Below the pieces are notes generated by a model. The model was not told the DNA's origin and made no database searches. It saw only the letters and a list, made by a program, of their open reading frames with translations. A stretch of 64,000 nt of DNA from Sphingobacteriaceae bacterium (GTDB lineage Bacteria > Bacteroidota > Bacteroidia > B-17B0 > Aurantibacillaceae). Shown in pieces: positions 8,807-17,666 of the stretch (the stretch's first letter is position 1; each line of letters starts with the position of its first letter). Location of the stretch: the NCBI GenBank assembly GCA_016715905.1, contig JADJXI010000004.1, positions 434,001 to 498,000 on the forward strand, written 5' to 3'. Position numbers and translations under genes: made by a program.

Positions 8807-10798
8807 CTATACGGGGTATTCAATACGCACATGGTAAATATTCATTAGTCGTTGCTTGAAGATTTTTTTAATTAAAGTGATGTCCTTAAAGGTAATGTCT
8901 GAATTAATAAGCTGATTTTGGGCTATTTTAGCGTCAATAATCTGGTCTACCAAATCATTGATGGTTAACGCGTCAGTAATTTTAAGACTTCTTGAAGAAG
9001 CCTCCACGGCATCGGCTAGCATAAGTACAGCAGTTTCTTTACTAAATGGAATAGGGCCCGGATACCTAAACAATTTATCTTCCTGTTCACTTATTTTTCG
9101 GTCTTTTTTATAAATATTTAAAAAGTAGGCTGTACTTGTTGTACCGTGATGGGTTCGAATAAAATCGATGATTTGTTCGGGAAGCTTATGTTTTTTAGCT
9201 AATTCAACACCCTTTATTACATGTTCGATTATAATTTTAGCGCTTTCTTGAGGCTGCATTTCCATATGCGGACTGTAACCGCCTAATTGATTTTCGGTAA
9301 AATATTTCGGATTAAATAATTTGCCGATGTCATGATACATAGCTCCTGTTCTAACCAGCAATGAGTTACCTCCTATGTAGTAAATAACCTCTTCCGCCAA
9401 ATTCGCCACCTGTAAACTATGTTGAAAAGTACCCGGAACATCCTGTGACAATCTTCTTAATAAAGGTTGGTTTAAATCCGACAATTCAAGTAATTTAAAA
9501 TCGGAAATGAAGCCAAAAACTTTTTCACTCAAATATATAAGAGGAAAGGCCATAAGTACCAATGATGAACTAATTACAAATGGCAAATAAGCACTCAATT
9601 TAGTAACGAAACCTTCATTTCCATTGAATTTTTGATAACTGAAAAATACCAGAAAATAAATGACCAGTGTAACAACACCCGACATAAAAATTTGCTGCCT
9701 TTTTCTCATTTCTGCAACAGCAAACAAGGTGCCAATACCCGCAGTTAATTGAAGTAGGATAAACTCCAATTTATCCGCCATAAAAAAACTAACCATTAAA
9801 ACTGTAATTAAATGGGTGAATAAAGCGGTGCGACTATCAAAAAATACGCGAACCAAAATAGGAATCAAACAATAAGGAAGAGCATACATGATTAAGCCCA
9901 AATTGAAAAATACAGAAGTAGTTAGTGTGGCACATACCACAAGAAAAAATAAAAAGAAAACTTCTTTGTTTTGACCAAAAACCGATTGCCTGAAAAAGGC
10001 GAGATAAAAAAGAAGAAGAATTAAGAGTACAGAAAATAAAATAACAGCACTTACTGTTTTGCCCAATGATCTTTTACTCTCAGAATTAATTTCTTTGTAA
10101 TAAGAATTCACTAATTGCCTTTTATATTTTGTTAATGCTTCTCCTTTTTTCACCAAAAGATCTCCCGGTTTAATTACATGCTCGTAAATGGAAACAGACT
10201 TCACTTTTTCATCTAAATACCTTTCCGTTTTTTCCTTATCAAAATAATAAGTAATTGTTAGAAAAGGAAGAATATCACTTTCGTTAACTTCCGTTTGATT
10301 GTCACTTTCCAGTTTATATTTAATAAACTTTCTCACAGAATCTATAGTAAATACATTTTGGAAGTCGGTAACCCTCGAATAACCATCTCTCGAATTAACC
10401 AAGATAATTTTTTTATGTTTATCAAAACCTAGATCCTCAATTATTTCTGAGTAATGAATAGAGTCTATAATTTGAACAATGTACTCTTTGTACTTATTAG
10501 ATAAATTAGCGAGTTCTTTTGTTTTTAAATTATATTCTTCTTTATTCTCAGTAAAAAAGATAGGAGCTTCGCTTTTTAATTCTACGATCTCTTTTTTCAA
10601 TTTAGTAGGATCTTTAGGTATAAGTAATGATTTTTCGGCAATTAAATCCTGATAAACCCATAAGGGGTCAAATTCATCCACTAAATGGCCTTTGACTTCA
10701 GAAGTTGGTTGTAAAAATGCAATTATAATAGCACTAATGAATACAATGAATAGTTTTAAAATTAAATTGTGTTTAGCTCTTAAGTATTCAAAAATCAT
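8807..10798 (-). CDS. 7TM-HD family phosphohydrolase (PgpH-like)
   Basis: 663 residues. An N-terminal membrane helix (about 13-31) precedes an extracellular 7TMR-HDED-type domain (about 35-250), then a block of some seven helices (about 255-430) and a cytoplasmic HD domain with MYHDIGKLFNP (His-Asp near residue 486), HHGTTSTAYF and ADAVEASSR. This order is that of PgpH, which hydrolyses cyclic di-AMP to pApA in Gram-positives and Bacteroidota. Activity on c-di-AMP is inferred from family and architecture. It ends 50 bases before the start of the Wza-like lipoprotein gene on the same strand, so it may lead the polysaccharide operon. Confidence 0.9.
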   Translation of the reverse strand: MIFEYLRAKHNLILKLFIVFISAIIIAFLQPTSEVKGHLVDEFDPLWVYQDLIAEKSLLIPKDPTKLKKEIVELKSEAPIFFTENKEEYNLKTKELANLSNKYKEYIVQIIDSIHYSEIIEDLGFDKHKKIILVNSRDGYSRVTDFQNVFTIDSVRKFIKYKLESDNQTEVNESDILPFLTITYYFDKEKTERYLDEKVKSVSIYEHVIKPGDLLVKKGEALTKYKRQLVNSYYKEINSESKRSLGKTVSAVILFSVLLILLLFYLAFFRQSVFGQNKEVFFLFFLVVCATLTTSVFFNLGLIMYALPYCLIPILVRVFFDSRTALFTHLITVLMVSFFMADKLEFILLQLTAGIGTLFAVAEMRKRQQIFMSGVVTLVIYFLVFFSYQKFNGNEGFVTKLSAYLPFVISSSLVLMAFPLIYLSEKVFGFISDFKLLELSDLNQPLLRRLSQDVPGTFQHSLQVANLAEEVIYYIGGNSLLVRTGAMYHDIGKLFNPKYFTENQLGGYSPHMEMQPQESAKIIIEHVIKGVELAKKHKLPEQIIDFIRTHHGTTSTAYFLNIYKKDRKISEQEDKLFRYPGPIPFSKETAVLMLADAVEASSRSLKITDALTINDLVDQIIDAKIAQNQLINSDITFKDITLIKKIFKQRLMNIYHVRIEYPV

Positions 10799-10874
10799 TC
10801 ATACAAAGTAAATGTATGCGTTAGGAAAAATGGCCCGGCTTTAAGTATATTGTTAACAATGTCGGTTTGATAGA

Positions 10875-11582
10875 TTAAAAGATGCCGAAAATGGCCGGAA
10901 TTTTATGGAATTCAGGTTCACTCATCTTTTTCCAATCCGCTACAGAAGCACTTTTGTTCAACGATTTTTTACCGGTTAAATTAATGCCAACGTATAATTT
11001 TGTATCACCTGTTAAATTTTTGAGCAAAAACTCAAATAACTGTTTGTTCCTGTAAGGTGTTTCAATAAAATATTGCGCCTGTTTTTCTTTTTTACATAAA
11101 CGCTCCAATTCTTGTACCCTCTTTTTTAAAGCATTATTCTCACGGGGAAGATACCCCACAAAAGCAAAATTCTGACCATTAAATCCACTTGACATAACAG
11201 CAAACAAAACCGAACTTGGACCAGTTAATGGGATTACTTCAATTTGATGATGATGTGCCATTTCCAGAATAGGTGCACCGGGGTCGGCCACGCCAGGCAC
11301 CCCTGCGTCACTCATTAACCCTAAATCATCACCTTCAAGTAAAGGTTTAATTAACCCTTGTAATTCATTTATAGGTGTATGTTGATTTAGTTCATAAATT
11401 TGAGCCTGATCAATGGCGGGGTAACCAAAAATTTTAAGGTGTTTTCTGCATGTTTTTGCGTTTTCGGAAATAAAATACTGTAAAGTATTTACAATAGTAT
11501 GATTTAATTCGGGCAGGTGCTGAAGGCCTTCTTCTTCACTAATGGGTACCGGTATTAAATACAATTTACCTCGCTTATTCAC
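10875..11582 (-). CDS. RsmI-like SAM-dependent methyltransferase (tetrapyrrole methylase fold)
   Basis: 235 residues, shorter than typical RsmI (about 280). Landmarks are LYLIPVPISEE at the N-terminus, LMSDAGVPGVADPGAPIL and PLTGPSSVLFAVMSSGFNG, the SAM-binding loops of the RsmI branch. RsmI 2'-O-methylates C1402 of 16S rRNA. Many Bacteroidota carry this shorter form with an LIPVPI N-terminus in addition to a canonical RsmI, so its exact substrate is uncertain. It stands alone between the PgpH-like gene (same strand, 76 bases) and the divergent GT9 gene. Confidence 0.85.
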   Translation of the reverse strand: MNKRGKLYLIPVPISEEEGLQHLPELNHTIVNTLQYFISENAKTCRKHLKIFGYPAIDQAQIYELNQHTPINELQGLIKPLLEGDDLGLMSDAGVPGVADPGAPILEMAHHHQIEVIPLTGPSSVLFAVMSSGFNGQNFAFVGYLPRENNALKKRVQELERLCKKEKQAQYFIETPYRNKQLFEFLLKNLTGDTKLYVGINLTGKKSLNKSASVADWKKMSEPEFHKIPAIFGIF

Positions 11583-11646
11583 GTTGTAATATTAATAATT
11601 AATTCTTTATCGTTGCTTATTCGTGTCGGTTGAAAATACTAAAATG

Positions 11647-11654
11647 TATATTTG
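11647..11654 (+). promoter_or_regulatory. Bacteroidota -7 box upstream of the GT9 gene
   Basis: TATATTTG matches TAnnTTTG exactly and ends 19 bases before the TTG start at 11674. A TTG at 11630-11632 is somewhat too close (14 bases) to be a standard -33 element. Confidence 0.3.
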
Positions 11655-11673
11655 CTTCTGATTATTTTGAAAA

Positions 11674-12642
11674 TTGGTTGACTATAAAAATATTTTAATC
11701 ATTCAAACAGCATTTATTGGTGATGTAATTCTTTCCACTTCATTAGTGGAAAAAATGCACGCTAAATTTCCAACTGCTAAAATCAGCATATTGGTTCGAA
11801 AAGGGAACGAAACACTTTTTAATGCTCATCCATTTTTGAACGAGGTAATTGTGTGGGATAAATCTAATAACAAGTATTCCAATTTATTCAAGATTTGTAC
11901 AGCGATAAGAAAAAAGGCCTTTGATTGTGTAATTAATTGCCATCGCTTTGCCAGTTCTGGTTTTTTAACTGCATTTTCAGGTGCTAAACATAAGGCAGGG
12001 TATAAGCAAACTCCTTTTTCATATTTATTCAATACAACTATTAAACATGTGATAGGAAATGGGAGGCACGAAATTGAGCGTTATAATGATTTGGTATATG
12101 ATTTTGCGGCAGGTAATCCATTTCTCCCAAAATTATATCCCAGTGATAAAGATTTTTTTAATATTAAAAACTTTATAGATAACGAATTTGTTTGCATTTT
12201 TCCCGCTTCTGTTTGGTTTACAAAACAATTACCGGAATCAAAATGGATTGAACTCGTAAATAATTTTTCAAAAACAGAGAAAGTGTATATACTTGGCGCA
12301 AAAAATGATTTTGCAATGGGAGAAAATATTAAAAATAAGTGTTCTCAATATCCCGTAATCAATTTATGTGGTCAGTTAAGTTTACTTGAATCTGCTGCAT
12401 TAATGAAAAGTGCTAAAATGAATTATGTAAACGATAGCGCTCCCTTACACTTGGCTTCGGCTTTGGGTGCAAAAGTTACAGCCTATTTTTGTTCAACTGT
12501 ACCTGAATTTGGATTTGGTCCACTAAGCGATAACGCAATAATAAAAGAGGTCAAGAATTTATCTTGTCGTCCCTGCGGATTACACGGACATCAAACTTGT
12601 CCTAAAGGTCATTTCAAATGTGGAATTGAGATGGCGGTATGA
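11674..12642 (+). CDS. Glycosyltransferase family 9 (heptosyltransferase-like)
   Basis: 322 residues. The N-terminal IIQTAFIGDVILSTSLVEKM and the late NDSAPLHLASALGAKVTAYF are the nucleotide-sugar loops of ADP-heptose:LPS heptosyltransferases (RfaF/WaaF type). The cysteine-rich end (CRPCGLHGHQTCPKGHFKCG) is also typical of this branch. It would add heptose or a related sugar to the LPS core on the cytoplasmic side. The only in-frame start before the conserved block is TTG at 11674; a stop codon lies two codons upstream. It converges with kmo with no gap at all between the two genes. Confidence 0.88.
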   Translation: MVDYKNILIIQTAFIGDVILSTSLVEKMHAKFPTAKISILVRKGNETLFNAHPFLNEVIVWDKSNNKYSNLFKICTAIRKKAFDCVINCHRFASSGFLTAFSGAKHKAGYKQTPFSYLFNTTIKHVIGNGRHEIERYNDLVYDFAAGNPFLPKLYPSDKDFFNIKNFIDNEFVCIFPASVWFTKQLPESKWIELVNNFSKTEKVYILGAKNDFAMGENIKNKCSQYPVINLCGQLSLLESAALMKSAKMNYVNDSAPLHLASALGAKVTAYFCSTVPEFGFGPLSDNAIIKEVKNLSCRPCGLHGHQTCPKGHFKCGIEMAV

Positions 12643-13986
12643 TTAAAGAAAGGAAAGTATTTTTTCTTCAACCTCCGTGCTATCCCACTTTTTTTCGATT
12701 TCCGGTAAAGCCATTATCTTATCCATTATTGCTTGTTGCTTAAAGCCTTCTTTTTGTGCATCACTATATCGGATATGAGGGCTATAAGTAACCATGCTGT
12801 ATAAGGGAATCCATTTATCCGGGTACTTTTCTGAGAATTTAGCTTCAATTTTTTTCTGTAAAAGGAAAATCGGATCTCCGGTTTTATCACGCATTTCCAC
12901 AAAATTGGCAATGGCCAAATCGGCAATAGCATCTGCATCCGGTTTTCTCAATTCTTCATATTTAGGCATAATCTTAGTCCAGTCTTCTTTATAAACATCA
13001 ATCAACTGATTAAGAACAACGCAATCTTCAAATCCGCAATTCATGCCTTGTCCGTAAAAAGGCACAACCGCATGCGCTGCATCTCCAATCAATGCTGTTT
13101 TGTTGTTAAAGGTCCAAGGAAAACATTTTACGGTAACTAAAGAAGAAACCGGATTGATGAAAAAATCATCCAGCAAAGTTGGCATCAAAGGTACAGCATC
13201 CGGAAATTCTTCATCAAAGAATTTTTTTACATCATCTTTGGTTTTTAATTTATCGAATGATTTTTCACCATGAAATGGAAGAAATAAGGTACAGGTAAAA
13301 TCACCATCTAAGTTTGGAAGTGCAATCATCATAAAACTGCCTCTGGGCCAAATATGCAAAGCATTTTTTTCTAATAAAAATTTACCGCCTTTTCCGGGCG
13401 GAATAATTAATTCTTTATAACCCGCTTCAATATAATGTTGTTTATACTCGAAACGATCTGTGCCTAATTGCATATTTAATCGAGTGGCTGAAAATGCACC
13501 GTCGGCTCCGAAAATTAAATCCGGATTCACATAATCTATTTCTTTGGTTTCAATATCTTCAAAAGTTGCGCTTAGATTCACTAAATCTACATGATTACAT
13601 TTTTTGCTAAAATGAATTTTTACATTTTCTTGTTTTTCCGCTAAATCCATCAATCGCATATTTATTTCTGCTCTTGATACTGAATAAATGGCTTGTTCTT
13701 TTTTACCGTAAGGTTGAAATGCTGTAGTGCTATCCTTATGGTGAATAAATCTGCCGTACATCGGAATTGCAATTTTTTTAATATCATCAGCTATTCCTAC
13801 ACCTTCAAGGCCTTTCCATCCTCGGTCGCTTAGCGCAAGATTAATTGATTTTCCTGCACTCATAATCACTTTACGCATATCATTTCTTCGCTCGTAAATA
13901 TTTACCTTATAACCTCTTTTGGCTAAGTAAATGGATAGTAAAGATCCTACTAGTCCTGCTCCTACAATTGTGACATTTTTGCCCAT
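12643..13986 (-). CDS. kmo: Kynurenine 3-monooxygenase
   Basis: 447 residues, the expected length. The FAD Rossmann motif GAGLVGSLLSIYLAKRG begins at about residue 8. It is followed by SINLALSDRG, the RAEINMRLM segment and the second FAD motif GDAAHAVVPFYGQGMNCGFE, which is highly diagnostic of KMO. The enzyme hydroxylates L-kynurenine with NADPH and O2 on the route from tryptophan to quinolinate and NAD in some Bacteroidota. No other kynurenine-pathway gene is visible nearby, so it is an isolated member here. The ATG at 13986 gives a complete Rossmann start. Confidence 0.95.
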   Translation of the reverse strand: MGKNVTIVGAGLVGSLLSIYLAKRGYKVNIYERRNDMRKVIMSAGKSINLALSDRGWKGLEGVGIADDIKKIAIPMYGRFIHHKDSTTAFQPYGKKEQAIYSVSRAEINMRLMDLAEKQENVKIHFSKKCNHVDLVNLSATFEDIETKEIDYVNPDLIFGADGAFSATRLNMQLGTDRFEYKQHYIEAGYKELIIPPGKGGKFLLEKNALHIWPRGSFMMIALPNLDGDFTCTLFLPFHGEKSFDKLKTKDDVKKFFDEEFPDAVPLMPTLLDDFFINPVSSLVTVKCFPWTFNNKTALIGDAAHAVVPFYGQGMNCGFEDCVVLNQLIDVYKEDWTKIMPKYEELRKPDADAIADLAIANFVEMRDKTGDPIFLLQKKIEAKFSEKYPDKWIPLYSMVTYSPHIRYSDAQKEGFKQQAIMDKIMALPEIEKKWDSTEVEEKILSFL

Positions 13987-14104
13987 TTGAATACGTTTTT
14001 ATTAGATATTACTTTTCAAACTTAAATAAAAAAAACAAGTATTCATACCTGAAAAACAGGGGTATGATGAACATCATTCGTTCTGATTTTAGTAAATTAG
14101 CTTC

Positions 14105-15418
14105 GTGGAGCAAGCCGTATTTCAATACATTAAAGCACAAAAACTATTTAAAGAGAAAGATGAAATACTTTTGGCCTTAAGTGGTGGGGTTGATTCAGTG
14201 GTTTTGGTAAAGATATTATCACAAAAGTATAAAGTTACGGTAGCACATTGCAATTTTATGCTCAGAGGTAAAGAAAGTGATGCCGATGAAACATTTTGCA
14301 AAGGAATGGCTTCAAAATTAGGGGTGCAATTTCTCTCTAAAAAATTGAATGCCGCTGCATACGCCACAAAAAATGGTCTAAGTATCCAAATGGCGGCCCG
14401 TGAATTACGTTATAATTGGTTCAAAGAGATTTTGCAGAAAAAAAAACTTGACTATTTAGTTACAGCCCATCATCATGATGATAATATTGAAACTTTTTTT
14501 CTGAATTTGTTTAAAGGAAGCGGAACAAAAGGCTTAAAAGGTATGCAATCTTTAGAGAGCACAAGTATTAAACCTCTTTTACCATTTACCAAAGATCAAA
14601 TAATAAATTATGCCAAAATAAATAAGCTAAAATTCAGAGAAGACTCTAGTAACACTAAAACTCTTTACGAACGAAATTTTATTCGATTGGAGTTGGTACC
14701 ACTTATTCAGAAAAAGTTCCCAATGTTTGAAGAGGTTATGAAAAAGAATTTCAGAAATTTAAGGGAAGAGCATACAATCATTAATTCAGTATTAGACAAG
14801 GCGACTGAAAAACATGTTTTTATTAAAAAAGATGTTGTTTATGTAGCATTAAGTTTTTTTAAAAAGTGCAAGTATAAAAATAGTTTTTTAAATTACCTTT
14901 TAACGCCTTATCAATTTAATTCAACTCAAATAGATCAAATTATTGCTTGTTTAACTTCCAAATCCAGTGTTGGTAAGAAGTTTTTAAGCAAAGAATTTGT
15001 ACTCACTGTAGAAAGAGAGTTTCTTACCATTGTTAATCACAAAATAAAAAAAGAGAATTTGATGCTAAAAGATTTAAAAGAAATTCAGCATGTAAAATTT
15101 TTAGAATTCAGTTTTGTGAAAAAATTTGAGAAGGTTTTGAAAAATGAACTGATAATTCACAAAAATGATTTGGTATTTCCTTTAACCATTCGTACCCGCA
15201 AAACGGGCGATAAGTTTAAACCTTTTGGCATGAAGGGTTTTAAATTGCTGAGTGATTTTTTTAAAGACGAAAAAGTGAGCAATGCTCAAAGAGATAAAGT
15301 AAAGTTATTGGTAAATAATAACGGCGATATTATTTGGGTGATGGGATTAAGAAGTGACGAGCGTTACCGGGTAAATAGCAAAGAAAAAGATCTTATTAAA
15401 TTAAAATACCTTGAATAA
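14105..15418 (+). CDS. tilS: tRNA(Ile)-lysidine synthetase
   Basis: 437 residues. The PP-loop ATP-binding motif LALSGGVDS is at about residues 23-31, followed by THHHDDN-like AHHHDDNIETF and the NxxxRNFIR helix (LYERNFIRLELVPLI). The C-terminal TilS domain is recognisable from RTRKTGDKFKPFG and LSDFFKDEKV. TilS converts C34 of the minor tRNA-Ile (CAU) to lysidine, switching decoding from AUG to AUA. The start appears to be GTG at 14105; no ATG lies upstream of the conserved region. It is followed, with an eight-base overlap, by a small membrane-protein gene. Confidence 0.94.
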   Translation: MEQAVFQYIKAQKLFKEKDEILLALSGGVDSVVLVKILSQKYKVTVAHCNFMLRGKESDADETFCKGMASKLGVQFLSKKLNAAAYATKNGLSIQMAARELRYNWFKEILQKKKLDYLVTAHHHDDNIETFFLNLFKGSGTKGLKGMQSLESTSIKPLLPFTKDQIINYAKINKLKFREDSSNTKTLYERNFIRLELVPLIQKKFPMFEEVMKKNFRNLREEHTIINSVLDKATEKHVFIKKDVVYVALSFFKKCKYKNSFLNYLLTPYQFNSTQIDQIIACLTSKSSVGKKFLSKEFVLTVEREFLTIVNHKIKKENLMLKDLKEIQHVKFLEFSFVKKFEKVLKNELIIHKNDLVFPLTIRTRKTGDKFKPFGMKGFKLLSDFFKDEKVSNAQRDKVKLLVNNNGDIIWVMGLRSDERYRVNSKEKDLIKLKYLE

Positions 15419-15953
15419 GGAAGAAATACTTTTGGAAGAAAAGCAATTTATGGGCCATAACAGATTAAGTATGGTGATTAGGTATTTATTGGCTATCTTT
15501 TGCTTTATTGGATATTACTGGAGCCAGAATCCCAAGCCGGTGCAGGTTTCTATATTTCATATTGGCTCTTATCCTATTGAAAATGTGACCAATTCGGGTT
15601 TGATCTTTTTTGTATTAGGTATTGTAATTCTCCTTTTTTCAGCTGCACTCACCTACGTATTACATATACAAACACGCTTGTATTCTAATATGTTAATATT
15701 GGATGGATTTTGGACAGCCAGGAAGGTAAAAATAGATTTACATACCATTACAGCCATCCGGCAGGTACGCTTTAAACGCAATATTTTCAGAAGGGCAGTT
15801 TATAATTTACATAATAGAGGGATAATAAGTTTTTATACGAGTGGGGAAGACTCCATTGAACTAACGGATAAAAGCGGTTTAATTTACAGGATAGGAACGC
15901 ACAAAGCTGCTGAATTTCACCGGGTTTTAAAACCCTTGATAAATAATAAGTAA
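15411..15953 (+). CDS. Unrecognised membrane protein with possible bacterial PH-like domain
   Basis: 180 residues, not assigned to a named family. Two hydrophobic helices (about residues 22-38 and 63-85) are followed by a soluble basic domain whose beta-rich end (SIELTDKSGLIYRIGTHKAA, then a helix ending EFHRVLKPLI) resembles the closing strand and helix of bacterial PH domains of the DUF304 type. This resemblance is a guess from pattern. Translation probably starts at TTG 15411 inside the end of tilS; an ATG 13 codons later is the alternative. Position suggests co-transcription with tilS. Confidence 0.65.
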   Translation: MNKEEILLEEKQFMGHNRLSMVIRYLLAIFCFIGYYWSQNPKPVQVSIFHIGSYPIENVTNSGLIFFVLGIVILLFSAALTYVLHIQTRLYSNMLILDGFWTARKVKIDLHTITAIRQVRFKRNIFRRAVYNLHNRGIISFYTSGEDSIELTDKSGLIYRIGTHKAAEFHRVLKPLINNK

Positions 15954-16029
15954 ATAATGAAACCTTTTTACTTAACAAATCGTTAATAGGTTGTAAACTG
16001 AAAAATAAGTATATTTATATTTATATCTT

Positions 16030-16323
16030 ATGATAACAACTGCCACAGATTTCGAATTGATTGAAAAGGAAAAAATTGTTGATTTAAAATTCCCCGACGA
16101 AGATATTTTATCGGATTCAGCTTCTATCCAGGAGCGAAAATTGGATTTGGAAACTGCATTGAAATTAGGGAATAATGATCACCATAAAATAAAAATTTAT
16201 TTTGAGGATTCATTTTCAAAAAAAATGGTAGAAACAACCGTTTGGGGTGTAACTGATAAACGAGTAATTCTAAAACAGGGCGTTGTTATACCCATACATC
16301 GTATTTATCGCCTTAAACTTTAA
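16030..16323 (+). CDS. Small unrecognised protein, 97 residues
   Basis: An acidic N-terminal half is followed by a beta-rich C-terminal half (KIKIYFEDSFSKKMVETTVW, GVTDKRVILKQGVVIPIHRI). The alternating strands and the closing IPIHRIYRL are reminiscent of small Sm/Rof-like barrels, but no signature allows a name. ATG start; the upstream region has a TATATTTA element, close to the -7 consensus. The gene converges with cdsA and the two coding regions share their last 11 bases. It is likely real: it fills the gap between two known genes and has ordinary codon use. Confidence 0.6.
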   Translation: MITTATDFELIEKEKIVDLKFPDEDILSDSASIQERKLDLETALKLGNNDHHKIKIYFEDSFSKKMVETTVWGVTDKRVILKQGVVIPIHRIYRLKL

Positions 16324-17167
16324 GCAAAAGTAAAAGCAGATAAACCATCGGCGAAACCAAAAGCAAACTATCAAATCTATCCAGTATGCCTCCATGGCCG
16401 GGCATTAACTTTCCGCTATCCTTTACATCTGCTTCCCTTTTTAATTTACTTTCTATTAAATCTCCTAACGTAGCAAATATCGGAACTAAAACGCCCATAA
16501 TCATCCATAAATAATTAGGAAGTGGGATGAGCAGGGTATTTAATAAAAAACTAAGCGCAAAAGACAGTATTATACCTGTAAATGTACCTTCCCAAGTTTT
16601 ACCGGGAGAAATTCTTTCTATCAATTTTCGTTTGCCAAACAAACTTCCGCCTAAATATGCAAAGGTATCATTACACCAAATCAAAAGTATTATCCCTAAT
16701 ACCATTTTTGGATCATAAGTATAACCTGTTTCTACATTAAAAACCAATTGATTTAATAGCGATAACGGCAAAACAACATAAATTACCCCTCCAATTGTAA
16801 ATAAAGCATCGTGAATGGCATTTTCTTTTCTGGATAAAATTGAACCGGTAAAAATTAAAATAAAACCTAAAGCCAAACTAATTTTAGTGCCCAAAATTAC
16901 CATTTTCATGTTAAGACCTAAATCATCGAAATCAAACAGGCAATTACTTAAATACAACAAAACAGCAAAGACGTAACCTGGTACTATTAATGGCTTTGCG
17001 TTTAGTTTACCCGAAATTTTGTAAAATTCATACAAACCTATCATAGCTACCACAAAGAAAAAGAGGCTAAAACTGTAATAATTCCAAAGCATAAAGCTTA
17101 ACAAAACCATAACAAACACTATTCCTGTGATTGATCGGGTGAGTAATGTTTTAATGTTTAGCGCCAT
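16313..17167 (-). CDS. cdsA: Phosphatidate cytidylyltransferase (CDP-DAG synthase)
   Basis: 284 residues with about eight membrane helices. The C-terminal CDS signature is clear: KLIERISPGKTWEGTFTG, DLIESKLKREADVKDSGKLM and PGHGGILDRFDSL, with the metal-binding Asp residues. It makes CDP-diacylglycerol from CTP and phosphatidate at the inner membrane, the precursor of phosphatidylethanolamine and other phospholipids. ATG at 17167; an exact TACTTTTG -7 box lies 10 bases upstream on the minus strand. The 3' end overlaps the convergent 97-residue gene by 11 bases. Confidence 0.95.
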   Translation of the reverse strand: MALNIKTLLTRSITGIVFVMVLLSFMLWNYYSFSLFFFVVAMIGLYEFYKISGKLNAKPLIVPGYVFAVLLYLSNCLFDFDDLGLNMKMVILGTKISLALGFILIFTGSILSRKENAIHDALFTIGGVIYVVLPLSLLNQLVFNVETGYTYDPKMVLGIILLIWCNDTFAYLGGSLFGKRKLIERISPGKTWEGTFTGIILSFALSFLLNTLLIPLPNYLWMIMGVLVPIFATLGDLIESKLKREADVKDSGKLMPGHGGILDRFDSLLLVSPMVYLLLLLLKV

Positions 17168-17177
17168 TCTGATTGGT

Positions 17178-17185
17178 CAAAAGTA
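17178..17185 (-). promoter_or_regulatory. Bacteroidota -7 box upstream of cdsA
   Basis: On the minus strand this reads TACTTTTG, an exact TAnnTTTG match placed 10 bases before the cdsA ATG. A TTTG lies 11 bases further upstream, too close for a regular -33 element. Confidence 0.35.
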
Positions 17186-17277
17186 GAATAAAATTGCAAA
17201 TAAATTGCGCAAATAAAAACTTACTTTCTAAAATATAATTTAGATAAAAAGTTATTGAAAAATTGGTTATTTTTAAC

Positions 17278-17653
17278 TGCAAGTTTTTTCATCGCTGTAA
17301 GGTAAAACTTACAGAGGAAAGTCCGGGCAACACAGAGCAACTCGCCGCTTGATAAAAGCGGGTATTCGGTACCATATATCGAATAACAGATAGTGCCACA
17401 GAAACCAGGTAGCCAAGAGGTAACACTCTGGGTGATAGTGAAAATGTGAGGTAAGAGCTCACAGGTAACAATGGTAACATTGCTACATGGTAAACCTCGG
17501 GTGTTGAAAGGCCAAATAGGCTGTAACCATAAGGCGGCTCGTCTTTTCTTCGCAAGAAGAGTTACAGTGGGTAGGTCGCTAAGATAAATGATGAATATAT
17601 TTTATTTTGGGCAACCAAATAAAATGAAACAGAACCCGGCTTACAAACTTGCA
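17278..17653 (+). ncRNA. rnpB: RNase P RNA, bacterial class A
   Basis: The universal conserved region GAGGAAAGTCCGGGC is at 17314-17328, and the complementary 3' conserved element ACAGAACCCGGCTTA is at 17629-17643. The 5' TGCAAGTTT (17278-17286) pairs with AAACTTGCA (17645-17653) to form helix P1, which fixes both ends to within a few bases. The middle contains the expected AGGTAACACTCTGGGTGATAG-type core elements and the GGGTGTTGAAAGGCC region. The total of about 376 nt is normal. The RNA is the catalytic subunit that removes tRNA 5' leaders. A TATTTTTA element at 17268-17275 is a plausible -7 box. The PKD-protein gene starts only 13 bases after P1. Confidence 0.97.
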
Positions 17654-17666
17654 TGGAATAATTTTT

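Noticed and set aside
17289..17555. 88-residue minus-strand reading frame
   Set aside because: It lies wholly inside the RNase P RNA gene; such frames opposite rnpB are a well-known false annotation.
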